Assembly (NCBI GenBank): GCA_020052375.1
Contig: JAGVPG010000008.1
Location: forward strand, 1 to 46,460
DNA length: 46,460 bases
Direction: 5' to 3'
DNA from: Actinomycetota bacterium
Lineage (GTDB): Bacteria; Actinomycetota; JAHEXW01; JAGVPG01
Every line of letters begins with the position of its first letter. The stretch's first letter is position 1. Positions 1-9,078 of the stretch are shown in pieces. Made by a program: the position numbers and the translations under genes. The notes under the pieces are model-generated. The model saw only the letters and a list, made by a program, of their open reading frames with translations. It did not search any database and was not told the DNA's origin.

Positions 1-3000
1 ACTACTACTCGTGGGACAACGCGTACATGTCCAACTCTGAATCCGTCAAGAGCAAAGTGATCAAGGTGGACACGACTTCTCCCACCTGGAACACGGCCTG
101 GGCGATAAGGTTCGCTGAATTCGTGTTCACAGGACCAGGCGGAGAGATGAAGATCGGCTGGGACGGAGCATCCGATACGAACGGCGTGACATACAGGCTC
201 TATTACGCCCCGGACGGCTCCTTCAACTGGAACACATCTCCCTACATCCTCGTCTCACCGACGGACCCGGGCGTCACATATCCGGGAGTGAATGCCCAGT
301 ACGAATACGTGGTATCCGGACTCATCCCCTCGACGGACTACACCTTCGGCGTCCGTGTCCAGGACTTAAACGGAAACGCGACCACGAACACCCAGTCCTT
401 GAGCGGTTGTCCCACTTCAGCGATAGACACGGCACCACCCACCACCAACATATCTCTGAATCCAGCTACTCCCAACGGAGAAAACGGCTGGTACAGGACG
501 ACACCTTCGATTACCCTGACAAGGAGTGAGACCGGCACCACCTACTACTCATGGACTTCCACCTTCGGACCCTGGACTCCATACACAGACGGGGTGCCCG
601 TAAACGCCATCGAAGGCAACAATACCTTTTACTACTACTCGGAGGATGAGATAGGGAATCTAGAACAGGTGCAAAACCGGCAGATGGCGGTGGACACCGT
701 GAGTCCGATCGACCCGACTTTATCAAGCACGAGCCATACAATAGGAGAATGGTCAACCGATCGATTTATCGACATCTCAATATCAGGTGCGTCAGACGCG
801 GTCAGCGGTGTAGACGGATATTCTTATACATACAGTTATTACCCGATCACTATACCTGACGCGATAAAAGATTTTGAAGAGACGACGACATTAGATACGC
901 GCTTTGTGCAAGACGCACCGATATGGTACGTACACATGAGGACAAGGGACAACGCCGGCAACTGGACCTCCACTGTTCATCTGGGACCTTTCAAGATAGA
1001 CGGGACAAGTCCGCCCGCCTTCGATCTTTCAGCTCCAGCAAACAACGCCTGGGTGACCACTAGGGACGTACTGTTTTCCTGGGAAGCGTCTCCCGATCAG
1101 ACATCGGGACTCGAAAAGTATATGTTATACATAGACGGAGCATTCAACAAGGACGTCTCTCCGACGCTTACAAGTGCCACCGCCAGATTGTCCGAAGGCG
1201 TTCATACATGGTATATAGTCGCGAGAGACATAGTAGGGAACCCAAGAACATCGACCTCGACAAGGACCGTAAGGGTGGATTCATTTGCTCCGGTCACGTC
1301 ACGCACAGTCACGCCTTTGAATCCGACGGGGGATAACGGCTGGTACCTGGCGTACCCGACGATCAGTCTGTCCGCGACGGACAGCTCCGGAAGCGGTGTA
1401 GCAGATGTTCTCTATCACTGGGACTCTGACGGTGACCAGCCATACACAAGCGGGAATATACAATCCACCGAGGGAGACCACACACTCCACTACCACGCGA
1501 CGGATGTCGCGTCGAATTCCGAGTCCGATCAGACATTGCAGATCAAAGTGGATAAGACACTGCCCACAGATCCTGTCGTGTCAAGTCCAAGCCATACCGT
1601 TGGAACATGGTCGAATGACCGAATGATAGATATTTCGTTCCCGGGTGCCTCGGATTCGGTGAGCGGTTTAGACGGCTATTCGTTCGAGTGGAGTAATCAA
1701 CCGGGAACTATACCTGATGTCGAAAAAGACATTGAGGAAAACGTAACTGCTCTGTCAAAATGGCCTCTGTCGAACGGGACATGGTATTTTCATATGAAAG
1801 CCAAAGATAACGCCGGCAACTGGACAAACACCGTCCACTTAGGACCTTTCTATATCGATTCGCAGGCGCCGTTGACCGGCATATCCTTAAGTCCTAGCAG
1901 TGAAGACGGAGACAACGGCTGGTATAGAACGACTCCCGCGATCACCTTGACGAGGAATGAAAACGGCACTAGCTACTACTCATGGGTATCCTCATCAGGT
2001 CCCTGGACCCCCTACACGGACGGAGTGCCGGAAAACGCCATCGAAGGGAACAACAACCTGTACTTCTACTCGGAGGATCTAGCGGGGAACCTGGAACAGG
2101 CGAAAAGCAAGCAGATAGCGGTAGACTCGGTGAATCCGATCGATCCGAGCGTCTCGAGCCTGAGTCACGTCAGCGGCGCATGGTCCAACGATCCTACGGT
2201 CGATATCACGATATCAGGCGCGTCGGACGCGACCAGCGGACTAGACGGATATTCGATCGAGTGGAGCCTGCAAGCTGCGACGATACCCGATACACGCATA
2301 GAGCTTGAAGAAAACACAACGTCGACCACCAGTCCGCCTCTCATCGACGGTTCGTGGTATTTCCATCTAAGAACAAAAGATAACGCCGGTAACTGGGCAT
2401 CCACACAACATATCGGGCCGTTTGTCATCGACTCGACACCGCCTACGGTAGTGGCTGTGACACCTCTAGAGACGGCATCGAACGTGCCGTTGGGTACAAA
2501 CATGATCGCGACATTCGACGGTGAGATGGACACAGCGACCGTTAACAACACCACATTCACCGTTCAGAAGCAATCCTCCGGGCAATCCATCGCGGGAACG
2601 ATATCGATCAATCCGGCAGGCACGGTGGCCACCTTTGATCCGCAAAACGATCTTGAGACCGGCGAGGTTTACGATGTAGTCCTTACAACCGGTTTGAGTG
2701 ACGTAGCCGGCAACTATATGGCTGCCGCGAAGAGCTGGAGTTTCGCCACCCGGACAAACAGCGCGCCCGTCGCGGATCCCGGGGGCCCGTATACGGTAGA
2801 TTTGGGTACTTCTTTAGTGCTGGACGGCACCGGTTCTTATGATGCCGATATACTCGTTGGTGATACGATATCGAGTTATCAGTGGCGGATAGGAAGCAGT
2901 CTGACTCCGACCGGAGCGTCTCCCACTCTGTCAAGCGGCCAGATAAGCATCCTTGGACTAGGGGTTTACCAGGTCGAGCTCACGGTAACAGATAGTCTTG

Positions 3001-4103
3001 GACTGCAATCGGTTCCTGTGACCACCAACCTGAGTATTCAGGATCTTTCGGGTCCGTCGGTTCCGGTATTGTCAGGAGCGGCTCGTGACAGCTTCACAAT
3101 AGAACTCTACTGGAGTGCTTCAACAGATAACGTAGGAATCACAGGATATAGTGTTTATAACGCCGATACTGGTTCTTTGGTCGGGACTACGTCCGCTCTT
3201 ACGCTCCAAATCCCGGGATTATCACAGGGTACCACATACAGATACCTGGTGAGGGCCTCGGACGCCGCCGGCAATGAGTCGACTTCGAGCAATACGGTCA
3301 CGACGACAACGCCTTTACTGCAGGACTCGGTTGCGCCAACGGCGCCGAAACAGGTCTCGGCTCTGCCTTTGAGTTCTTCAGAGATAGAGCTTTCATGGAA
3401 TCCTTCGAACGATAATATCGGAGTCACAAGGTATGTTATCTTCGATGCTGACACGAATGTCGGCATCATCTCTGCTTCACAGAGCCCTTGGATTATTCAG
3501 AACCTTAGCGCGTCACGGACTTACAGATTCTACGTAAAGGCATACGACGCATCCAGTAATGAATCTGCCGCGAGCACTACAGTGAGCGCGACCACTTTTG
3601 CCGCTCCCGTCCAGACGAACATAGGCACAAATGTCCAGGTTATTCCCAGCACTGCCACAACACTGACATTCTCAAACATCACTTCGGCTGGAACGACATC
3701 AGTTACGTCAAGTTCGACGCCGAGCCAGGGTTCGCCGGACAACTTCCGTTTGCTCCAGGGAGGATATTACAATATCTCGACCACAAGCACTTATAACGGC
3801 CCGATCACCGTGACTCTGACCTATGATGACAGCCGGATGCAGGCGCCGAACCAGGAAAGCAGGCTTCGCATGTTCCATTGGGAGAACGGTAACTGGGTGG
3901 ACTGCACAGTATCATTAGATACGGTCAACAACGTAATCACCGGCCGTGTGACGTCCTTGTCGCCGTTCGGCATCGGCGAACCAGGCCCTGGCGGTACTGT
4001 GACAGGCGCTAATAGAAATATCTTGACGGTCTTAAGTGTATTTTCTATCCTGATCGGTCTGATGATGATCGGACTCACGAAACCTTTCAGGTTAGCTTCC
4101 TGA
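1..4103 (+). CDS. Large modular cell-surface protein, 5' end outside the window
   Basis: The frame is open from base 3 and the residues before the first ATG (base 27) match the end of an internal module, so the start lies upstream of the window. Numbering from that ATG there are 1358 residues. A fibronectin-like region (about 18-135) is followed by alternating Ig-like modules in the order X-Y-Z-X-Y-X-Y to about 800, a SbsA/Big_5-type Ig domain (about 805-911), a PKD-like domain (about 911-1005), two fibronectin III domains (about 1007-1192), and a beta domain (about 1192-1320) of a kind often seen near surface-protein C termini. The end is a hydrophobic span (about 1331-1350) and a basic tail (TKPFR), as in sorted wall proteins. 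GTVTG (1323-1327) precedes the span and may replace LPXTG. The next gene is a sortase. Likely an adhesin or envelope structural protein; its ligand is unknown. Confidence 0.85.
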   Translation, partial: YYSWDNAYMSNSESVKSKVIKVDTTSPTWNTAWAIRFAEFVFTGPGGEMKIGWDGASDTNGVTYRLYYAPDGSFNWNTSPYILVSPTDPGVTYPGVNAQYEYVVSGLIPSTDYTFGVRVQDLNGNATTNTQSLSGCPTSAIDTAPPTTNISLNPATPNGENGWYRTTPSITLTRSETGTTYYSWTSTFGPWTPYTDGVPVNAIEGNNTFYYYSEDEIGNLEQVQNRQMAVDTVSPIDPTLSSTSHTIGEWSTDRFIDISISGASDAVSGVDGYSYTYSYYPITIPDAIKDFEETTTLDTRFVQDAPIWYVHMRTRDNAGNWTSTVHLGPFKIDGTSPPAFDLSAPANNAWVTTRDVLFSWEASPDQTSGLEKYMLYIDGAFNKDVSPTLTSATARLSEGVHTWYIVARDIVGNPRTSTSTRTVRVDSFAPVTSRTVTPLNPTGDNGWYLAYPTISLSATDSSGSGVADVLYHWDSDGDQPYTSGNIQSTEGDHTLHYHATDVASNSESDQTLQIKVDKTLPTDPVVSSPSHTVGTWSNDRMIDISFPGASDSVSGLDGYSFEWSNQPGTIPDVEKDIEENVTALSKWPLSNGTWYFHMKAKDNAGNWTNTVHLGPFYIDSQAPLTGISLSPSSEDGDNGWYRTTPAITLTRNENGTSYYSWVSSSGPWTPYTDGVPENAIEGNNNLYFYSEDLAGNLEQAKSKQIAVDSVNPIDPSVSSLSHVSGAWSNDPTVDITISGASDATSGLDGYSIEWSLQAATIPDTRIELEENTTSTTSPPLIDGSWYFHLRTKDNAGNWASTQHIGPFVIDSTPPTVVAVTPLETASNVPLGTNMIATFDGEMDTATVNNTTFTVQKQSSGQSIAGTISINPAGTVATFDPQNDLETGEVYDVVLTTGLSDVAGNYMAAAKSWSFATRTNSAPVADPGGPYTVDLGTSLVLDGTGSYDADILVGDTISSYQWRIGSSLTPTGASPTLSSGQISILGLGVYQVELTVTDSLGLQSVPVTTNLSIQDLSGPSVPVLSGAARDSFTIELYWSASTDNVGITGYSVYNADTGSLVGTTSALTLQIPGLSQGTTYRYLVRASDAAGNESTSSNTVTTTTPLLQDSVAPTAPKQVSALPLSSSEIELSWNPSNDNIGVTRYVIFDADTNVGIISASQSPWIIQNLSASRTYRFYVKAYDASSNESAASTTVSATTFAAPVQTNIGTNVQVIPSTATTLTFSNITSAGTTSVTSSSTPSQGSPDNFRLLQGGYYNISTTSTYNGPITVTLTYDDSRMQAPNQESRLRMFHWENGNWVDCTVSLDTVNNVITGRVTSLSPFGIGEPGPGGTVTGANRNILTVLSVFSILIGLMMIGLTKPFRLAS
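449..2440 (+). repeat. Internal modular repeats in the surface protein gene
   Basis: Two kinds of module of roughly 85-100 codons alternate. Type X (near 449-705, 1305-1560 and 1872-2130) carries an NGWY start and, in two copies, PWTPYTDGVP and NAIEGNN. Type Y (near 706-1020, 1561-1860 and 2131-2440) carries SGASDA or PGASDS, SGxDGYS and RDNAGNW or KDNAGNW blocks. The first and third X copies are also close at the DNA level, which suggests recent duplication or ongoing homogenisation. Confidence 0.75.
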
Positions 4104-4115
4104 TAGAATTGTTTT

Positions 4116-4706
4116 ATGACTAATAAAAACCTACTGAAGACTTTACTCGATTCGCTTCTCTATCTGGTCGGTAGCTTTCTGGTCGTAGGCGGTTTACTAT
4201 TTCTATTATGGCTGGCCAGGCCATATATCATCCTGTTTGCGTTCTCCGGGCAGAAGGCGGCTCTTGAGAAGAAAGCGGAGCAGAAGAGCGTCGGCGGGAA
4301 CTATATAATCATCCCGTCTGTGCTGGTCGACGCGCCGATCCTCGAAGGGATGAATCCCAAACAGCTCTCGAAGGGGATAGTACGCGTGCAGAATACACCG
4401 CCGCCAGGCGGCAAAGGAAATTTCATCCTTGAAGGCCACAATCTGGCGGAGGTCGGTCTTATTAAACCGAACAACCTGTTCAGCTTGCTGGAAGTGATCG
4501 GTAACGGAAGCAGAGTCTATATTTACTGGCAGAACAAGCGATATGTATACGAGGTCACGGATAAGACCGTCAAGGACGTTCGCGACGGCAGTATCTACAA
4601 ACAGGCCAACAACGAGAGACTGACACTAGTCACATGTGTTTCGACCTGGTCGACGACAATTTACACCAACAACCGTACAATAGTTGTTTGCAGACCACTG
4701 TTTTAA
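4116..4706 (+). CDS. Sortase family transpeptidase
   Basis: A 196-residue membrane-anchored sortase that would cleave a C-terminal sorting signal and attach the protein to the wall. An N-terminal hydrophobic segment (about 10-45) is followed by the sortase barrel. The catalytic residues are visible: His108 in EGHN, Cys174 in the TLVTC motif and Arg187 in NNRT. Length and TLxTC are normal for sortases; the subclass (D or E) cannot be fixed by eye. It starts 12 bases after the stop of the surface protein, so it is probably a dedicated sortase for that protein. No strong Shine-Dalgarno precedes the ATG, which fits coupling to the upstream gene. The stop codon lies inside an 11-bp tandem duplication. 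Confidence 0.88.
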   Translation: MTNKNLLKTLLDSLLYLVGSFLVVGGLLFLLWLARPYIILFAFSGQKAALEKKAEQKSVGGNYIIIPSVLVDAPILEGMNPKQLSKGIVRVQNTPPPGGKGNFILEGHNLAEVGLIKPNNLFSLLEVIGNGSRVYIYWQNKRYVYEVTDKTVKDVRDGSIYKQANNERLTLVTCVSTWSTTIYTNNRTIVVCRPLF

Positions 4707-4725
4707 AGACATAATAAAGACATAA
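4704..4725 (+). repeat. 11-bp perfect tandem duplication
   Basis: TAAAGACATAA occurs twice in direct succession. The first copy begins with the TAA stop codon of the sortase gene. It is one of several short tandem repeats found at gene junctions in this window. Confidence 0.8.
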
Positions 4726-4748
4726 ATATGATTGGAGGATGATTGGTC

Positions 4749-7748
4749 GTGGCGTCGCTTTCTATGCTTAATGCATGCTTACCGGCTATCATCGCAATTG
4801 TAGCGCTCATCATCGCTATCATCTGGTCTAACCAGGAAAAAAGAAAACGGCACAGCGGCTCCGCTTCTTCTCTAGAATCAAACACAACGGAGATCTCCCA
4901 TATACAATATTTGCTGGACGCTCTCGATCAAGCGAAAGCCGCCGGTGAGATCGACAATGAGCCTTACGAGAATATCAAAAAGAAGTACATCGCGAGATGG
5001 CAAGAGCTGTATCAAGCTGTACAACCTTTGGAAGAACCAGCACAAGAGCCGTCAGAAGAACATATGGATAAGCTGGTAACACCCCAACCGGTAAGACCGG
5101 CACCCACACCCCGGGAGCCATTGACACTGGCCCGGATCACCCGCTGGCTTCTTTATCTCGGTGTCTTCCTCTTGTTCATAGCGACGGTGATCTTTGCCGT
5201 CTATAAATGGGAAAGCTTCCCCGAAGTCGTCAAGTTCATGATCCTGGTTGTCATAACTCTTTCTTTCTACGCCGGCGGGTGGTACGTCGCTGACCGCATC
5301 AGCCGGAAGGGCGGATTGGCTTTCGTTATTGTCGGTGCTATCATGACCGTCTTCGACGGATATATATACTTGAGCGCCAAGGACCTGCTGAATTCGGAGA
5401 TCAGCTGGGCGGCTGCCTTAGGTATCTGTGGCGTCGCGTATATCCTTATTGCTATAGCGACTCGATACAAGACCCTTACGTATCTATCGTGTGCAAGCCA
5501 GGCAGCGGCTATCTATCTGGTCGGGCTTCACTTCGAAACCGTTTTCAACCATAAGTACGAGACGCAGGTCTTTACCGCGACTCTAGCCGGCGCGGTCCTT
5601 CTTGCCCTGGCATGGTTGTTTATATCGCTGGCGCTCAAACGCAAGACGGAACTGTCGGACACCTTTAAGCGGCCCTTGATAAGCTCGTCGGACCTTTTAG
5701 CACCGTTGGCAATGATCTACTTTACCCCTCTGGTCATAAGTTACTTTATCAGAGACCAGCAGATCATAGGCGTGAGCGGCCTTCTGCTTAGCGTATGTTT
5801 CAGTACCTTGATTATTATTTACTATACGGTCCTATACCGGGCGAAAAGACAACCCGGATATATCTATCCGGTGTTTGTCGCGCAAGTCTTTATAGTTGCC
5901 AGCCTGCTGGCTTATATGAAGATCACGCGGTACGATCAGATATTCCTTGCTCTGGGGAGCCTGGCGCTTGTCTGGACGGCCACTGTTGGTTCTATGCGGA
6001 AATGGAAAGAAACTGAATTCTTAAAAGAGCCACTTATATATTCAGCGATCGGATTAGCCGGGCTTGTCAGCGCATTTTTAGCAGTCTACGTGGCCGCTTT
6101 TTCAATCGATAGCGGATCACTCCGGCCGGTAGCGACATTCAGTCTGGTGGCGGTTTTGTTTGTACTTGCGGTCGTCTATGTAGCGATCGCCTTTATGGAA
6201 CAAACAAGCTTCGTTTTTTATCCGGGACTCGTCTTAGTCACCGGTTCTTTAGCATACTTTCTGATCAGAGTCGGAGTCGATAACGATTATCTGCCTCTGG
6301 CGGTGGTTCTGTTGAGCCTGGTGTTTCTTGTATGTGCTGGTCCGGTTGCAGGAATCGAACGGTTCAAGCTGGCCGCAACACCATTGAGGATCTATAGTTA
6401 TATCCTGTCGAGTGTTATTGCTGTACCGTTTGCATTTGTCGCGTTGAACGCTACCCTAGGCGGCGACTGGGTTTACGTGATGCGGAACTCGACTATACTG
6501 GCGTACGTCTCGCTGGTCGCTTTTTATCTGACGGCGCTGTTTCTTAGGCGCCGGGACTTACTGCTCTATCCGGCGATACTATTTACTACTTATCTCATCC
6601 AGATCCTGGCGCACAAAGCAGGTATTGGCGAGGATCTCGCTGCGCTACCCGTTATCCTGCTGGCTGCGATCAGCCTCACCGGCTTCTTGATGGGCAGGAT
6701 ATTTGACGTCAAAGAGGTGAAAAGACCGGCCTTGGCCGGAGTCTACGGCTTGTCCGCCTATGCGTTTATTCTAAGCGCTCCTTCTCAACCGGTTCAGATG
6801 ACAGTACTCCTGCTAAGCGCTGCTTACTTCCTGGTCCTCGCTTTTATGCTTGTCGGTCCTTCCGTAAATGTCTGGCTTGGATTGTCGGCGGCCGCATTAG
6901 CAGTATTTATCGGCCTGGACTACGAAGGCATCACTCATCTTCTGGCAAACGTCTCATTCATAGCGTTCTACATGGCGATATTCTCGATATCGCTGGCTCT
7001 CAAGCAGACAGGGCTTACTAAAATACAGTCGATTGGCAGGCAGTTTTTTAGCTTCTCTGTCTTATATTGCCTGATCGTTCTTGCTTTACAGGCATTCGCG
7101 GCGACAGCCGGCGTCTTCCCTTTCTGGATGTACGCGCCGGCAAACGGCGCCAACGTGATGATGGTCGCCTTCGCTGTCGGCGGATTCTTCTATATTACGG
7201 CAGCCTACATCTACGAAAAAGAAACACTACTCTATGCCGGATTCCTGTTTTTCCTGATCGCGTATTTAATAAAGTTATCCGATCTGGAGGTCGCATTCAT
7301 CGAATGGTACTCGGTACCGATAGGCGCATATCTGATAACTATGGGTTATATGTTTAAAGCTAAACATCAAGAATACGAAGTCACGTCTCTTTCAAACACG
7401 CTAGGTTCCTTGATCATATTGGGAGCTCCGACACTCGCTTACATGACGATAGTCAAGGCACCGGATGTGCAGATACATGCCTTGATCGCGGCAGTATTCG
7501 CTGTGATCGCTCTCGCCGCCGGGTTGATGGCGCGAAACAAAGTCTTTTTCTTTAGTGGCATACTCTTTCTAGCCTGGAACGCGGTCTATCAGAGCTGGGA
7601 GTACGTATATGCGCTGCCCAAATGGATCACGATAGGTCTTCTAGGTCTCATCTTGATCACGTCCGGGATCTATCTCGAACGACGCCGCGAACAGTTTACG
7701 CAGATGCTCCGCGACATCAAAGACAGAATGATCAGTGAATGGAGCTGA
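4749..7748 (+). CDS. Giant polytopic membrane protein, SCO7613/DUF2157-like
   Basis: About 1000 residues. An N-terminal hydrophobic segment is followed by a soluble charged region (about residues 30-120) with a short helical HIQYLLDAL...EIDNEPYENIK stretch resembling a SHOCT/coiled adaptor. After about residue 130 there are more than twenty closely spaced hydrophobic segments, beginning with RWLLYLGVFLLF. This resembles large actinobacterial membrane proteins annotated as SCO7613 C-terminal-domain or DUF2157/DUF2339-like, whose function is not known; the assignment is from memory of their look. GGAGG at 4734-4738 serves either TTG 4743 (4-base gap) or the in-frame GTG 4749 (10-base gap); the GTG is preferred. 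It stands alone, with no neighbour of clearly related role. Confidence 0.75.
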   Translation: MASLSMLNACLPAIIAIVALIIAIIWSNQEKRKRHSGSASSLESNTTEISHIQYLLDALDQAKAAGEIDNEPYENIKKKYIARWQELYQAVQPLEEPAQEPSEEHMDKLVTPQPVRPAPTPREPLTLARITRWLLYLGVFLLFIATVIFAVYKWESFPEVVKFMILVVITLSFYAGGWYVADRISRKGGLAFVIVGAIMTVFDGYIYLSAKDLLNSEISWAAALGICGVAYILIAIATRYKTLTYLSCASQAAAIYLVGLHFETVFNHKYETQVFTATLAGAVLLALAWLFISLALKRKTELSDTFKRPLISSSDLLAPLAMIYFTPLVISYFIRDQQIIGVSGLLLSVCFSTLIIIYYTVLYRAKRQPGYIYPVFVAQVFIVASLLAYMKITRYDQIFLALGSLALVWTATVGSMRKWKETEFLKEPLIYSAIGLAGLVSAFLAVYVAAFSIDSGSLRPVATFSLVAVLFVLAVVYVAIAFMEQTSFVFYPGLVLVTGSLAYFLIRVGVDNDYLPLAVVLLSLVFLVCAGPVAGIERFKLAATPLRIYSYILSSVIAVPFAFVALNATLGGDWVYVMRNSTILAYVSLVAFYLTALFLRRRDLLLYPAILFTTYLIQILAHKAGIGEDLAALPVILLAAISLTGFLMGRIFDVKEVKRPALAGVYGLSAYAFILSAPSQPVQMTVLLLSAAYFLVLAFMLVGPSVNVWLGLSAAALAVFIGLDYEGITHLLANVSFIAFYMAIFSISLALKQTGLTKIQSIGRQFFSFSVLYCLIVLALQAFAATAGVFPFWMYAPANGANVMMVAFAVGGFFYITAAYIYEKETLLYAGFLFFLIAYLIKLSDLEVAFIEWYSVPIGAYLITMGYMFKAKHQEYEVTSLSNTLGSLIILGAPTLAYMTIVKAPDVQIHALIAAVFAVIALAAGLMARNKVFFFSGILFLAWNAVYQSWEYVYALPKWITIGLLGLILITSGIYLERRREQFTQMLRDIKDRMISEWS

Positions 7749-7803
7749 CAGAGTAAAGACAAGAGGCCGCATTCTGATTGTCCTTCAAATCTTTGCACAT
7801 CGT

Positions 7804-7857
7804 TCATAGATTCTCAACATCTTCCGGTTATACTCAAGGTATAGACGGCCATATACT
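7804..7857 (+). promoter_or_regulatory. Possible promoter region of htrA
   Basis: Two TATACT hexamers (7829-7834 and 7852-7857) lie in the 159-base gap before htrA. The first has only a weak TTCATA 19 bases upstream (7804-7809). No operator or heat-shock (CIRCE-like) inverted repeat was recognised. Low confidence. Confidence 0.3.
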
Positions 7858-7907
7858 AGCAGGTGGACAAGAGTAATGCTACAATTCATAAACGAGGTGG
7901 GATAAAA

Positions 7908-9071
7908 GTGACTGATGGTAAAGAAACGGTTGTAAAGACTGAAAAGAAAGGGATCGGACGCTATATCCTGGCAGCAGCGGCTTGTTTCTTCTCCGCGGTT
8001 ATCGGGATCTTCTTTGGCGGACTTGTGATGCTGCTTCTCATCTCAGCTGTCACCGGTACCAGTCCGGGTTCTCTTCTCAAGGGTGCGCTAGGTTCAAACG
8101 CCAACAGACAGATAAACATACTTACCGAGGAACAACGAGCGGACGTCGTCGTCGCGGTGGGCAAAAAGGTCCAGCCGTCGATCGTCAATGTCAGGACGAC
8201 GGAGGTCATAAGCGATTTGTTCCATCAGAACCAGGAGACGAAAGGTGAGGGAAGCGGCGTTATATACAAGGAAGACGGCTATATCATCACCAACAACCAC
8301 GTCGTCGAGAACGCGAAGGATATCTTTGTGACCATCGGCGACGAGGATCTGAAGGGAACCGTAGTCGGCGGGGACAAAGTCACCGATATCGCGGTCATAA
8401 AGATCGACAAGAAAGGTCTTCAAGCGGCGGAGCTGGGCGATTCCGGTAAGCTTCAGGTCGGGGAGCTGGCTGTCGCAATCGGTAGCCCGTTCGGTTTCGA
8501 GCACAGCGTGACGACGGGTGTGATCAGCGCTTTGCACCGGAATATAAGCACGAACGACGGGCAGGGCCAGACATATACCAATCTGATCCAAACGGACGCG
8601 GCCATCAATCCGGGAAACAGCGGCGGCGCTCTGGCGAACAAAGAAGGTAAAGTGGTCGGCATCAACTCGCTGATCTTTTCTCCAAGCGGAGCTTCGGCCG
8701 GGTTGGGATTCTCGATCCCGATCGAGACGGCAAAGAACGTAGCCGATCAATTGATAGAAAAAGGCAGCGTAAGCCATCCTTACATGGGCGTCCTCGGACA
8801 AACGGTGGATAAAGACATAGCCAAGCAGCTGAACCTGGATGTCCAGGAAGGCGCGATCCTGCAGGAAGTCGTTGCGGGCGGACCTGCCGACCAGGCGGGT
8901 CTGAAGCGCAAAGACATAATAGTCAAGTTCGACGGCCAGCAGATAACCACGATGGACGATCTGGTGGCGGCGATCCTGGCAAAACAGGTCGGCGATAAAG
9001 TGACAGTCGAATATATAAGGGACAAAGAGACAAAGACGGCAACTGTGACTCTGTCGGAGAAACCAAAATAA
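7908..9071 (+). CDS. htrA: HtrA/DegP-type membrane-anchored serine protease with PDZ domain
   Basis: An envelope quality-control protease of the S1C family. From the chosen start it has 387 residues: a short cytoplasmic tail, one transmembrane segment (about 18-45), a trypsin-like domain with catalytic triad His131 (NNHVV), Asp160 (TDIAV) and Ser238 (GNSGGA), and one C-terminal PDZ domain (about 285-385, starting HPYMGV). The start is GTG 7908 because GAGGTGG ends 7 bases upstream; an in-frame GTG at 7863 would add 15 residues but has no ribosome site. argS begins 8 bases after the stop, an association that may be only positional. Expected to act outside the membrane on misfolded proteins. 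Confidence 0.93.
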   Translation: MTDGKETVVKTEKKGIGRYILAAAACFFSAVIGIFFGGLVMLLLISAVTGTSPGSLLKGALGSNANRQINILTEEQRADVVVAVGKKVQPSIVNVRTTEVISDLFHQNQETKGEGSGVIYKEDGYIITNNHVVENAKDIFVTIGDEDLKGTVVGGDKVTDIAVIKIDKKGLQAAELGDSGKLQVGELAVAIGSPFGFEHSVTTGVISALHRNISTNDGQGQTYTNLIQTDAAINPGNSGGALANKEGKVVGINSLIFSPSGASAGLGFSIPIETAKNVADQLIEKGSVSHPYMGVLGQTVDKDIAKQLNLDVQEGAILQEVVAGGPADQAGLKRKDIIVKFDGQQITTMDDLVAAILAKQVGDKVTVEYIRDKETKTATVTLSEKPK

Positions 9072-9078
9072 AGGCCAC

